From Faecalimonas umbilicata (GTDB lineage: Bacteria; Bacillota; Clostridia; Lachnospirales; Lachnospiraceae): a stretch of 64,000 bases of DNA. The stretch spans positions 62,001 through 126,000 of the forward strand of contig NZ_SLZV01000003.1 of assembly GCF_004346095.1 (NCBI RefSeq), in the 5' to 3' direction. Made by a program: the position numbers and the translations under genes. Below, piece by piece: positions 17,613-26,340 of the stretch (position 1 is the stretch's first letter; the number at the start of each line of letters is the position of its first letter). Under the pieces are notes generated by a model that ran no database searches, was not told the origin of the DNA, and was given only the letters and a program-made list of their open reading frames with translations.

Positions 17613-18686
17613 TTACTCGTAAAGTCCTGCCGCCCTGCATACGCGATCCATCTGGTCTACCTGTTCGGTCACCGCAGCGCTCTTTAAGGCCTCCCGCCCT
17701 TTTCTATTTGCAAAAATGGTCTTCGTGACCAAACGCCAGATCCATGCTGCCGGCAATAAAAATGCATGCCGTCTCACTGCCGGAGAAAGTTCTTTCATTG
17801 CCTCCAAAGGCGGGAAAAGCATTGTCAGCACCAACCGTATGCGTGTCCTTCGGATTTGCTTTTTCTCCCCGCCCTCTTTTAAGAGTCTCGCTCCCATATG
17901 ATTTTCCATCGTGCCGTATGCCCCACTGCCAATGATATGTTCCAAAAGAATATTTCCCTCAAAAAACGATTCGTCTTCCTCCATACATTGCTGTAAAAAG
18001 CGCTGCATCGTTTCGGAAAACTTCAAAAGTCTCCCTCGCTCCAGATACGCTTCGACCTTTTTCCAGTCGCAACTGTCTTTTTTCTTCTGTGCAAACACAA
18101 AAAGATCCAACAGCATCCGGATTCCAATTCCTCCGTACTTCAAGTGCTTTGCCATATGACCGATCATATATACATAATACTCTTCCCAAGGCATCTGATA
18201 CGCAAACGCAAAACCTTCCTTTCGGATACATTTGCTCCAGATATCCTCCAAAAGTACGTCTAGCTCCCGATTCTCCGTTGAGCAGTCCCAATGAATCTCA
18301 ACCGTCATAAAAGGATTCCGCACATAGACATCGTGATGCCCTCCTCCATGTTCCAAAGTATATCCAAGCGACTCCATAATTTCCTGAATCTTGCCCTGCT
18401 GCTCTTTCTGACACAAAATATCAAGGTCTGTGAGAAAACGCATATCAGGAGAAGGGTATTCCTTTTTCAACTGAGCTCCCTTTAATGGGAGATGCTCGAT
18501 TTGTTCTTCCTCAAACTTCTGTTGGATCTCCTGCAAAGAAAAATACTGGGTAGCCTCTCTCGCAATCCCTTTCTGCTGCGCCTTTTGCATTGCACAGACC
18601 ACATCCGCAGGGATTTTCTCCTGTTCCTGCAGTGGTAAAATTCCATAGGATACTAGATTGTCAATCTTCTGATACTTGCAAAACAC
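17613..18686 (-). CDS. NTP_transf_5-type nucleotidyltransferase (PadeN-like), N-terminus possibly damaged
   Basis: The 357-residue frame contains LKGAQLKKEYP, DMRFLTDLDIL (the metal-binding D-x-D) and GHMAKH, the signature of the uncharacterised nucleotidyltransferase family found with lasso kinases (PadeN; such proteins are linked to adding sugars to phosphorylated peptides). The only start is a GTG at 18686 just after an in-frame stop. In another frame an ATG at 18732 gives MRREKEQRALFQLIKSVLQ and then stops after about 23 residues. That is just what the missing N-terminus should look like compared with the copy at 24638-25867. So an internal deletion with frameshift near 18680 is likely, and the gene may be shortened or inactive. 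It is separated from the peptide gene by the promoter at 17509. Confidence 0.72.
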   Translation of the reverse strand: MFCKYQKIDNLVSYGILPLQEQEKIPADVVCAMQKAQQKGIAREATQYFSLQEIQQKFEEEQIEHLPLKGAQLKKEYPSPDMRFLTDLDILCQKEQQGKIQEIMESLGYTLEHGGGHHDVYVRNPFMTVEIHWDCSTENRELDVLLEDIWSKCIRKEGFAFAYQMPWEEYYVYMIGHMAKHLKYGGIGIRMLLDLFVFAQKKKDSCDWKKVEAYLERGRLLKFSETMQRFLQQCMEEDESFFEGNILLEHIIGSGAYGTMENHMGARLLKEGGEKKQIRRTRIRLVLTMLFPPLEAMKELSPAVRRHAFLLPAAWIWRLVTKTIFANRKGREALKSAAVTEQVDQMDRVCRAAGLYE

Positions 18687-18755
18687 TCTTGATCAACTGA
18701 AAGAGTGCCCTCTGTTCTTTTTCTCTTCTCATCTGCTTCTCTCTTTCTTTTTGAT

Positions 18756-19598
18756 TTATCTTACGATGTCACACACAACGATCTCCGGAAGATTATTAAC
18801 TCGCGGAATCCCTCTGGAACTGCCAAGACCCGCCGACAAGATCATCGTTCCATTTCCGCAGGAAAACATTCCTCTCGTATACGTTGGGAAAAATCCTTCC
18901 TCCGGATCAAACAGTCCTCCTACAAACGGAACTCTTACCTGACCACCATGCACATGTCCGCTGAAGACTAGATCTACATCCCAGTATTCCATGCTCTTCC
19001 ACAACAGTAAGCCTTCTGGTACATGACTCAGCAAAATCTTCAGCCGATCCGTCTGCACAAACGCTTCCAGAAATCGTTGCTCCGATCCATCTTTCCAGTC
19101 TTCCGGCAGTAAATATCCGTAGGCTCCCCCAATCCTTACTTCCTGTCCGGCAATCTTGGTATCCACATATTCTTTCTCTAGCACAACTGCCCCGGCAGCT
19201 TCAAGCTGTTCCGTCAGATCGCCTTCACCATAAGTTTTCTCATAACCCACTTCATGATTTCCCAGCGAAAAATACACCGGCGCAATCGCGCACGCTTCCC
19301 GAACCAGATGCAGAAGAATATCCGTGCGGTCTTCATCCTCATTGAGCATATCCCCCGTCATAAAGATTACATCTGGCTTCTGCTTCTGAATCTTCGCAAT
19401 CAGCCTTTGATTATCCCTGCCGTACTGATAATTGTGAAGATCTGTAAGCTGCACAGCTCTAATTGGAGCTGCAATCTTTGGATTCCGGTAAGTATACTGC
19501 CGAACAATGAGACATTTTTGTGATAAGATAAGACTGACCAAAAGAATTCCTGTCAGCAAAAAGAAACTAAATACAACTATCTTTCCAAATTTCTTCAT
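18756..19598 (-). CDS. Membrane-anchored metallophosphoesterase (YkuE/YaeI type)
   Basis: One N-terminal membrane helix (FGKIVVFSFFLLTGILLVS) leads into a calcineurin-like phosphoesterase with all the metal boxes in order: TDLHN, TGDM, GNHE, LSHVPE and GHVHGGQ. Such proteins hydrolyse phosphoesters at the membrane, for example in lipid or undecaprenyl-linked metabolism; the substrate here is unknown. The ATG at 19598 is chosen over an upstream frame to 19631 because GGAGG lies six bases before it. It is 70 bp upstream of the nucleotidyltransferase-like gene, in the same direction, and may be co-transcribed with it. Confidence 0.85.
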   Translation of the reverse strand: MKKFGKIVVFSFFLLTGILLVSLILSQKCLIVRQYTYRNPKIAAPIRAVQLTDLHNYQYGRDNQRLIAKIQKQKPDVIFMTGDMLNEDEDRTDILLHLVREACAIAPVYFSLGNHEVGYEKTYGEGDLTEQLEAAGAVVLEKEYVDTKIAGQEVRIGGAYGYLLPEDWKDGSEQRFLEAFVQTDRLKILLSHVPEGLLLWKSMEYWDVDLVFSGHVHGGQVRVPFVGGLFDPEEGFFPTYTRGMFSCGNGTMILSAGLGSSRGIPRVNNLPEIVVCDIVR

Positions 19599-19637
19599 CG
19601 TCCACCTCCGATCTGTCGTTTCTCTTTCCAATCAAAT

Positions 19638-19662
19638 AGCCGGAGCTTCTTCCACCCCGGCT
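19638..19662. terminator. Hairpin between the sugar-kinase fusion and the phosphoesterase gene
   Basis: AGCCGG...CCGGCT form a GC-rich stem (with adjacent partial pairing) right after the stop of the 19671-21323 gene. The T-rich side is on the plus strand, so for minus-strand transcription it is a weaker terminator than usual. Confidence 0.5.
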
Positions 19663-19670
19663 TTCTTTTC

Positions 19671-21323
19671 TTATGCGTACTCTCTTACAATCTCCTGCAT
19701 CTTTGCAAATTGCTGCTCCATCTCATCCACCAGACGGAACTGCGTCCGCGCACGGACAAGGTTGTGTTCTGGATAAGCCGTCTTAAAGTAAGTGTCTCCT
19801 TCCAGATAATCTGTCAGGAACCGAATTCCACACTCAAATGTCATCAGACGCGCTCCCCATGGAAGACTCTCGACTTCCTCCGGTGTCAACACATCTTTTG
19901 TCGCCTCCAAATATCCTTTCACATACAGCTCATATAGAGAGATATCAAAATGCATCTTATCCAGATCGCGCTCATCTTCCTCCGCTGTCGCCGCACCAAA
20001 CCGGATGGAATCTCCGAAATCGTTTGCAGCAAGCCCTGGCATGATCGTATCCAGATCAATGATACAAAGTCCCTTTCCAGTCTCTGCATCAAACAAAATA
20101 TTGTTCAGCTTCGTATCATTGTGTGTCACTCGAAGCGGCAACGTTCCATTCTCCTGCTGTTCTACTAACACCTTACAATCTTGCTTTCTATCAAGGGCAA
20201 ATGCAATCTCCGGTCTGCAAGTGATCGCCCTGTTTTTGATATCTCGCTTCAAAGCTTTCTCCAAATTTTCAAACCGTTTCACCGTATTGTGGAAATCTGG
20301 GATTGTCTCCTTTAAGCTGGATGCCGGATAATTTCCAAGCTGTTTTAAGAAGTGTCCAAAACTATTTCCAGACTGATAGAACTGCTCCGGATCCTCTACA
20401 AGCTGATAACATACCGAATTCGAAATATAATTATAACATCTCCACGGCTGTCCCTCATTGTCCTCGAAATAGGTACATCCATTCTTTGTCTTAATGCAGG
20501 AAAGTGTCTCTCTGTCCGGATCTCCCCCTTCCTCTCGAATGACATTTCTTAGATATTCTGTCACCCCGAAGATGTTCTCCATCACACCTGCCGGATCCTT
20601 GAAGACATTATTATTCACCCGCTGAAGAATATAGGCAAATTCATCGCCCTCCTCCGTCGGCATATAGACCGCATACGTCTCGTTAATATGTCCCTCTCCA
20701 AACGGCTTCACATAGCTGCACTGAAGACCGAACCCAAACGCATACAGTGCATCCTCCAGATTTCTGCTTGTCACACCGTCAATCTTTCTTCTCGTAGAGA
20801 AGATCACTTCTCCCTCTTCAACCTTCTTTCTGGAAGGGATTACGCAGTTCGCCTTTACGACACTGCCCAGTCCGATATGTGCTCCACATCCAACACGAGA
20901 ATCATGATCTACAACTGCCCCACTGTTGACAAGCACACCATGTTCCACAACTGTATTGGTATTGACAATCGCACTCTGCATAATAAAACTTCCATTGCCG
21001 ATCACCGCACTAGGACTAACGACCGCTGACGGATGAATGATCGCCGGAACTTGATAGCCCGCTTCCATCAATTTCTCTGTCCAGTATAGCCGCATTCCGC
21101 TGTCTCCCAGAGCTGCCACTGCCGTATCGTACTCATTTAAAAATGCCTTATAGTCACAGCACTTTCCAATTACATCCGCTCCCTTTACGGCATCATCTAA
21201 AAACACAACCTCTTCGTACCCCAACAATCTTGCTGTTTCCTGGATCATATGGCCAAAACCACCGGCACCTAAAATCAATAAACGTTTCACTTCTTCTTTT
21301 GTATGAATCCAAATTGGAAACAT
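19671..21323 (-). CDS. Fusion of PglD/NeuD-like sugar acetyltransferase and NahK-like N-acetylhexosamine kinase
   Basis: The ATG at 21323 has AGGAGG a few bases upstream and is preferred over the frame start at 21365; 550 residues. Residues about 13-190 are a PglD-type protein: LLILGAGGFGHM nucleotide-binding start, then left-handed beta-helix hexapeptides (AVVSPSAVIGNGSFI, VVDHDSRVGCGAHIG). Residues about 200-550 match the NahK/aminoglycoside-phosphotransferase fold: FGEGHINETYAV, catalytic THNDTKLNNILFD, and IDLDTIMPG as the metal-binding box. The kinase would make a hexosamine 1-phosphate for nucleotide-sugar synthesis or salvage, and the other half would O- or N-acetylate a sugar. The domain pairing is not one I know as standard. 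It is monocistronic or first in the run of genes to the left. Confidence 0.82.
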   Translation of the reverse strand: MFPIWIHTKEEVKRLLILGAGGFGHMIQETARLLGYEEVVFLDDAVKGADVIGKCCDYKAFLNEYDTAVAALGDSGMRLYWTEKLMEAGYQVPAIIHPSAVVSPSAVIGNGSFIMQSAIVNTNTVVEHGVLVNSGAVVDHDSRVGCGAHIGLGSVVKANCVIPSRKKVEEGEVIFSTRRKIDGVTSRNLEDALYAFGFGLQCSYVKPFGEGHINETYAVYMPTEEGDEFAYILQRVNNNVFKDPAGVMENIFGVTEYLRNVIREEGGDPDRETLSCIKTKNGCTYFEDNEGQPWRCYNYISNSVCYQLVEDPEQFYQSGNSFGHFLKQLGNYPASSLKETIPDFHNTVKRFENLEKALKRDIKNRAITCRPEIAFALDRKQDCKVLVEQQENGTLPLRVTHNDTKLNNILFDAETGKGLCIIDLDTIMPGLAANDFGDSIRFGAATAEEDERDLDKMHFDISLYELYVKGYLEATKDVLTPEEVESLPWGARLMTFECGIRFLTDYLEGDTYFKTAYPEHNLVRARTQFRLVDEMEQQFAKMQEIVREYA

Positions 21324-21590
21324 ACCCCTCCTTCCTATGTAAGATATAAACTTATCATACCACATCTACCGGAAGGCTGCTACAAAAAATATGGAAGTTT
21401 CCATATAAAGTAATTGTACAATTTCCCCAAAACTTTCTCTTCCACATTATCTATTATTCTAGAATTCCTCTGTCTATTCTTGAATACTTGCCTGAAACGG
21501 CATCGACTTGTTTCCTATCTCGGAGATTTCACAAGAACAATGAAACCTCCGAAGATTTAGATCTGATCATCGATCAGAAATAGATTTTTC

Positions 21591-22448
21591 TTACATCTTC
21601 TGTACAAACTCTTCCAACGTCTTTGACTGAAAGGCAGTCTGCATCCAATTCTTCAACACTTCCATATCCTGCTGGGCCTGAATCTGCTCCAAAACCTCAT
21701 CCGAAACGTCTCCGAAACTTTGCAAACACAAAAGCAGGGTTTCTTTCAAAACACTTCGTCCTTCTTCACGTCCCTCTTCACGCTCTTCTTTTAACATCTC
21801 TTCAAAAATCATAAAGCGCTCCTCCATTTCCCGGCTTCCCTTGATCTTGCGGATAAAATTCTGCAGCTGTTCCACGTAGGAATCATCAAATGCTTCCTCA
21901 CTTCCTGCAAGATCTGCCTTTACATACTTTAGAAATGTTACCAGTTCTTTTGGAACTTCACTTTCATTCTTTCCATGTGTGTTCAAAAATACGATAGTCC
22001 TTCCATCTTCCAGATTCGTCTGACCGGACTCTTTGCAATTCATCTTAAAGGTATACCGGTATTTTTCTTCTTCAAATGGATCGAAATCACAGATGAAAAT
22101 GACATAGGTATCTGGAAGTTCTGAATAATCTTCTCCTGATAGTAATAGTTCCATATCCATCTGACTCTGATAGTAACGACTTCGCTCCCCGAGCGCTGCC
22201 TTTCTTTTCACCTGCATCTCCACATTATAATGACTTTGGCACTCATCTTTCGCATAAACATCCAATCGGACACCTTTGTATTCCGGATGATATACGATAC
22301 TCTTCTCCCGGCTGACTTCCACCCGATCGATCGGTATCTCCAGCACTCTTTCTAAAAGTCCCTTGCAGTTATTTTCATCCATCATCACTGCACCAAACAT
22401 GAAATTATCTTTGATCGTAAGTTCCTTTAAACGATGTTTTCTTCTCAT
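21591..22448 (-). CDS. Rpn-family PD-(D/E)XK nuclease / putative transposase
   Basis: The 285-residue protein starts MRRKHRLKELTIKDNFMFGAVM and has the nuclease core RLDVYAKDE...YNVEMQV, then FKMNCKESG and GRTIVFLNTHG. This is the pattern of Rpn (recombination-promoting nuclease, PDDEXK_2) proteins abundant in Firmicutes. The C-terminal part (EREEGREEGRSVLKE, FGDVSDEVLEQI) is the usual charged, easily expanded tail. The start has GGAGGAGT upstream. A collapsed duplicate with the same promoter lies immediately upstream at 22525-22997. The cellular role of these proteins is not settled; they act on DNA and spread by duplication. Confidence 0.85.
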   Translation of the reverse strand: MRRKHRLKELTIKDNFMFGAVMMDENNCKGLLERVLEIPIDRVEVSREKSIVYHPEYKGVRLDVYAKDECQSHYNVEMQVKRKAALGERSRYYQSQMDMELLLSGEDYSELPDTYVIFICDFDPFEEEKYRYTFKMNCKESGQTNLEDGRTIVFLNTHGKNESEVPKELVTFLKYVKADLAGSEEAFDDSYVEQLQNFIRKIKGSREMEERFMIFEEMLKEEREEGREEGRSVLKETLLLCLQSFGDVSDEVLEQIQAQQDMEVLKNWMQTAFQSKTLEEFVQKM

Positions 22449-22485
22449 GATACTCCTCCATTTGACAGAGGAATTCTATGAATTC

Positions 22486-22514
22486 ATCATAGCAGATTCT
22501 GTGCTGTTACGCAA
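22486..22514 (-). promoter_or_regulatory. Promoter of the intact rpn gene
   Basis: Minus strand TTGCGT (22509-22514), 17 bases, then TATGAT (22486-22491) with an extended -10 TGC. The same arrangement is kept before the broken copy at 23035-23063, which supports it as a real promoter. Confidence 0.65.
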
Positions 22515-22524
22515 TTGAAAATTC

Positions 22525-22997
22525 TTACATCTTCCGTGCCAACTCTTCCAACTTCTTTGACCGAACGGTGGTCTGTATCCAATTCTTTAACACTTCCATA
22601 TCCTGCTGAGACTGAACCTGCTCCAAAATCTCATCCGGAATGTCTCCGAATCTTTTCAAGCACAAAAGCAGGGGTTCTTTCAAAACACTTCGTCCTTCTG
22701 CAAGTACTTCTGCAAATACTTTTACAAATTCTTCTGCATATCCTTCCGCAAATCCTTCTGCATATCCTTCTTCACGCTCTTCTCGCAACATCTCTTCAAA
22801 AATCATAAAGCGCACCTCCATTTCCCGGCTTCCCTTGATCTTGTGGATAAAATTCTGCAGCTGTTCCACATAGGAATCATCAAATACTTCCTGCAAGGTC
22901 TGCCTTTACATACTTTAGTATTCTCATCCATCATCACTGCACCAAACATGAAATTATCTTTGATCGTAAGTTCCTTTAAACGATGTTTTCTTCTCAT
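22525..22997 (-). pseudogene. Collapsed duplicate of the rpn nuclease gene
   Basis: The first 26 codons (MRRKHRLKELTIKDN... to MMDEN) match the intact copy. The sequence then jumps, near 22920, to the region that encodes YVKADLAG in the intact gene. About 150 codons covering the whole nuclease core are lost and the frame is shifted. The remaining C-terminal part, open from 22896, is still close to the intact copy but has an expanded tail of alternating EGY/AEG/AEEF units. The product cannot be an active nuclease. Confidence 0.88.
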
Positions 22998-23034
22998 GAT
23001 ACTCCTCCATTTGACAGAGGAATTCTATGAGATT

Positions 23035-23063
23035 ATCATAGCAGATTCTGTGCTGTTCCGCAA
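23035..23063 (-). promoter_or_regulatory. Promoter of the collapsed rpn copy
   Basis: TTGCGG (23058-23063), 17 bases, TATGAT (23035-23040), almost identical to the promoter of the intact copy, showing the duplication included the promoter. Confidence 0.6.
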
Positions 23064-23073
23064 TTGAAAATCC

Positions 23074-23808
23074 TTATGCTTCCCCCTCATATGCCTCCAA
23101 CACCGTCTCCACATCCCCCTGCATCCTAACCTTTCCTTCGTGGATCCACAATACACTTGTACAAAGTTGTCTAACAGTATCTGGATTATGAGAGACGATC
23201 ATTACCGTTCGATTCTTATCAAAAATCAGTTCTTTCATCTTCTCATAACTTTTTTTCTTAAATTTGGTATCTCCTACACTCAGGATTTCATCGATCAGCA
23301 TAATATCTGTCTCCAGAACTGCAGTAATGGAAAATGCCAGTTTGGAAAACATTCCACTTGAGTACGTCTTCACCGGGCGGTCGATGAAAGAACCAATTTC
23401 TGCAAATTCTATGATTTCATCCATCTTTTCTAAAATCTGCTGCTCACTAAAGCCCAGCAACATTCCAGAAAGCATCACATTTTCACGCCCTGTCAGTTTA
23501 CGCTGAAATCCTACTCCAATAGATAAAAGCGAAACAGATGGGGTTGCAAGTGTGATTGTTCCCTGATCTGGTGCAAAAATTCCTGCAATTGCTTTTAACA
23601 AAGTAGATTTTCCACTCCCATTTCTTCCAATCACCCCTACAATCTCTCCTTTTTTAACTCCAAAAGAAATACCGCGGAGCGCCTCATATTTTTCTACCTT
23701 ACTCTTTTTCAAACTAAAAATACTCTTCCGCAGAGGAAAAGCCTGGAGGCACTGATAAGAAAGATGAACGTCCTCCACCTCAATTGCATTTTTTCTATCG
23801 TCCATCAA
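23074..23808 (-). CDS. Polysaccharide ABC exporter ATPase (Wzt/TagH type)
   Basis: The 244-residue ATPase has Walker A GRNGSGKST, the KYEALRGISFGVKKGE opening typical of Wzt/TagH/KpsT proteins, signature TYSSGMFSKLAFS and Walker B IMLIDEILSVGD. It lacks the extra C-terminal carbohydrate-binding domain that some Wzt proteins use to recognise capped chains. It overlaps the permease gene by four bases (ATGA), so the two form one exporter moving a lipid-linked polymer or teichoic-acid-like chain across the membrane. Its operon is the second kinase/PqqD cassette, which is an unusual pairing. Confidence 0.9.
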   Translation of the reverse strand: MMDDRKNAIEVEDVHLSYQCLQAFPLRKSIFSLKKSKVEKYEALRGISFGVKKGEIVGVIGRNGSGKSTLLKAIAGIFAPDQGTITLATPSVSLLSIGVGFQRKLTGRENVMLSGMLLGFSEQQILEKMDEIIEFAEIGSFIDRPVKTYSSGMFSKLAFSITAVLETDIMLIDEILSVGDTKFKKKSYEKMKELIFDKNRTVMIVSHNPDTVRQLCTSVLWIHEGKVRMQGDVETVLEAYEGEA

Positions 23809-24605
23809 ATCACCTTCACATAATCTTTCTCGTATTTATAGATTAAAAAAACACCGATTGCAGATAATAAAAATCCAACAGCCATCCAAAAACACAGCAT
23901 CGTCAGATTTATATTTCCTGCATAAATCAGTGCTTCACGACATTGCGTAATCAAAAAAGAAATCGGATTCCACTGTATCATAATGTCCGCAAGCGTTCCC
24001 GGAATCCGGCTGATTCCTTTCAGCTTTGGCTCAATTTCATAAAATACTCCTGATATATAAAACAAAAGCCGCATCCCTACTGCCGCCACATTTTGCAAGT
24101 CCTCGATAAATACACCAAAATGCGCCACTATACAGGAGATTCCAAATACAAGCAGAAATAGTGTAAAGAAAATGGGAAGCACAAATAAAATCTTCCAAGT
24201 GATTCTGACACGATACAATATCATCATCACGCCTACCAGTCCAAATGCAATTGCCATTCGAAATCCGTATTTAAACATCTCAATCAAAACGAGAATGAAT
24301 TTCGGCAGATAGACTTTCGTTACAATCGAACTGTTATTCGTCACAACTCTTACATTGGTCACAATACTCTTCTGAAAAAAGTCCCACATATTTAATCCGA
24401 TAAATACAAAGACCATATAATATCTTGTTCTTTGCCCAAAAACAATCTGCGACAGGAACCAATATATGATCATAAATAACAGAGGATCTAAAATCCACCA
24501 GAGCCAACTTAAGCGGGAATTTGCCACCTCTGCCTTCAATCCCGCTCTGCCAGAGTAAATGGCATATTTATAATATTTCTTTATATCCCGAAAAAATCTA
24601 CCCAT
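23805..24605 (-). CDS. Polysaccharide ABC exporter permease (Wzm/TagG type)
   Basis: About 266 residues with six hydrophobic segments and the ABC-2 polysaccharide-exporter features: amphipathic N-terminus (FFRDIKKYYKYAIYSG), SRLSWLWWILDPLLFMIIYW, and the late WNPISFLITQCREAL loop. The start is taken at the ATG at 24605 with AAGGA upstream; a frame to 24623 also exists. It pairs with the ATPase at 23074-23808. It lies 32 bp downstream of the nucleotidyltransferase gene. Confidence 0.88.
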   Translation of the reverse strand: MGRFFRDIKKYYKYAIYSGRAGLKAEVANSRLSWLWWILDPLLFMIIYWFLSQIVFGQRTRYYMVFVFIGLNMWDFFQKSIVTNVRVVTNNSSIVTKVYLPKFILVLIEMFKYGFRMAIAFGLVGVMMILYRVRITWKILFVLPIFFTLFLLVFGISCIVAHFGVFIEDLQNVAAVGMRLLFYISGVFYEIEPKLKGISRIPGTLADIMIQWNPISFLITQCREALIYAGNINLTMLCFWMAVGFLLSAIGVFLIYKYEKDYVKVI

Positions 24606-24637
24606 ATGTTTCCTTCCCCTCATCTTCTATGCATTCA

Positions 24638-25867
24638 CTATTGAAGTAGATCAAGTTCTTTCAAAAGTGTGTATTCTTCTCGAACCCCTTCATCCACTGA
24701 CAGAAACTGCTTCATTCTCTGTGTATTTCTGCTTCCTCTTTTAAATATAGCCTGGTACCAGCGGATTACCCACGCTGCCGGCAGAAGTGACGGGTGCTTC
24801 TCGACATTCTTTAAGTACATTCTCATATACTGTCGATCTGGAAAAATCATCTTTATCATCGCTTTCCATTTCAATGTTTTTAAATCTGATTTCTCTGCTC
24901 CCTCCAACTGATCACGCACTTGGGATGCCTCCATGTTTCTGTCACAATAGCCATACACCCCTCCCGCAAAAATAATCTCCTTCATCTTTTCATAGTTCTC
25001 TGTCTCCATTTGCATTGGAAGAAAGTCTATTTTCGTACCAAACCACTCTTTGCACAAAGTCAAAGTTGCTCTTGCAAACGCAGATAGTCCCAACTTCTCT
25101 AGTTCCTGCCAAATATAATCCCAGTTCAATTCATTTCCATATTTCTCCATAAACAATGCAAAATCCAACTGTCCGCGCAATCCATATCCTGCATATTGAA
25201 AATGCTTCGCTGCATGCACAAACAAATATACAAGATGATACTCTTTAATAAAACATAGTGTGTATTCTCCCCGAACCTTTTCTGTATGAGAAACAGCATC
25301 TAAATAGTACTGCTCCGTATCTGCTCCTCTTCCAACTTTTTGAGAAACAATTCGACTATGCACTTCTAAAAGAGTATTTCCTTTTTCATAGCACCACACA
25401 AACCCCGTATCGGATGTACAGAGAAATCCAAGCTGCAAAAGTGCTTCATGTGTACGCTGTCTATCCTCTTCCCGAATGAGAAAATCAATATCCCCCATCG
25501 TCCTCAATTCCGGAATAGGATAATATCGTTTCAAAACCCACCCTTTCATTAAAACATGAAAAATTTTATTTTGGTTTAGGCATTCCATTACTTGAACCAT
25601 CCGCATATCCTGCTCCTTGCTTCGGCTAACCGATGCATAAAAGTGCACTTGCAAATCTTTCTGAATGTCTTTCGGTACGCACTCCTGTTCCGGAAGTTTT
25701 CTGATCGCTGTATATAAGATTCCGCCTATATTATGTTTGACTGCCAATTCATATACTTCCGCCCAATCTACCTGCTTTGGGAATGTGTCTACGCAATCAT
25801 CCATTCCCATGTAAATTTGCAATAACTGTATGACAGCTGTCTGCACCGTATTCATATTCATCCTCAT
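24638..25867 (-). CDS. NTP_transf_5-type nucleotidyltransferase (PadeN-like), second copy
   Basis: The 409-residue protein keeps the full N-terminal helical region missing from the copy at 17613 and the core LMKGWVLKRYYP, LRTMGDIDFLI (D-x-D metal site) and FVHAAKHFQYAGYG. The family is related to nucleotidyltransferases attached to lasso-peptide kinases and is thought to modify phosphorylated peptides or sugars. The start overlaps the S26 gene stop by four bases, so translation is coupled. Sequence similarity to the copy at 17613 is clear only in the motifs, so the two are old relatives and not a recent duplication. Confidence 0.82.
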   Translation of the reverse strand: MRMNMNTVQTAVIQLLQIYMGMDDCVDTFPKQVDWAEVYELAVKHNIGGILYTAIRKLPEQECVPKDIQKDLQVHFYASVSRSKEQDMRMVQVMECLNQNKIFHVLMKGWVLKRYYPIPELRTMGDIDFLIREEDRQRTHEALLQLGFLCTSDTGFVWCYEKGNTLLEVHSRIVSQKVGRGADTEQYYLDAVSHTEKVRGEYTLCFIKEYHLVYLFVHAAKHFQYAGYGLRGQLDFALFMEKYGNELNWDYIWQELEKLGLSAFARATLTLCKEWFGTKIDFLPMQMETENYEKMKEIIFAGGVYGYCDRNMEASQVRDQLEGAEKSDLKTLKWKAMIKMIFPDRQYMRMYLKNVEKHPSLLPAAWVIRWYQAIFKRGSRNTQRMKQFLSVDEGVREEYTLLKELDLLQ

Positions 25868-26340
25868 TTCCTGCTTTTTTTAAGACTTCTGATTCTGCCT
25901 GCAATTCCAAGCACCTTCCCTCGAACAGGTCGCATTATTCCCCACAGATACACATACAATAAATATCCCCTATGATCACAGGAAAACCATTTCCCCTTCC
26001 TGCAGATTTTCACAACTCTTGCAATCACTGCATTTGTTGAAACATTTTTCTCAAGCTTTGATTGTGCATCCCCACATAAACTCATCTGTCGATCATAAAG
26101 TTTTATAATCCGATGTAAGACATACTGACCATTTTCTCGCCGATATAAAACAATGTCTCCGTTCTTTAAACTTCCTTCCTGACAATGTTCTAAAACAACC
26201 TGATCTCTTCTATGCATCCACAACGGCATCATACTTGTCCCTGTCACCTGCAAAGTGACGGTCTGTCCTTGTTCTAACAGGCTATTCAATATCGGAGAAA
26301 GTTCTTCCAAAGAAAGTATTACTGTTCTTTCTTCCATCAT
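25864..26340 (-). CDS. S26/SipW-like peptidase, second copy
   Basis: 158 residues with GTSMMP as the serine box, NGDIVLYRRENGQYVLHRII carrying the His of the Ser/His dyad, and SLCGDAQ as the GD box, in the same order as the protein at 12776-13234. There is no clear N-terminal membrane anchor; a modest hydrophobic stretch (YLLYVYLWGIM) is near the C-terminus. It overlaps both neighbours by four bases, a tightly coupled block with the PqqD-like and nucleotidyltransferase genes. Confidence 0.75.
   Translation of the reverse strand: MMEERTVILSLEELSPILNSLLEQGQTVTLQVTGTSMMPLWMHRRDQVVLEHCQEGSLKNGDIVLYRRENGQYVLHRIIKLYDRQMSLCGDAQSKLEKNVSTNAVIARVVKICRKGKWFSCDHRGYLLYVYLWGIMRPVRGKVLGIAGRIRSLKKSRK

Noticed and set aside
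21591-22997. Rpn pair as part of a defence island
   Set aside because: Rpn-type genes are common and mobile in Firmicutes. No other defence genes are adjacent.
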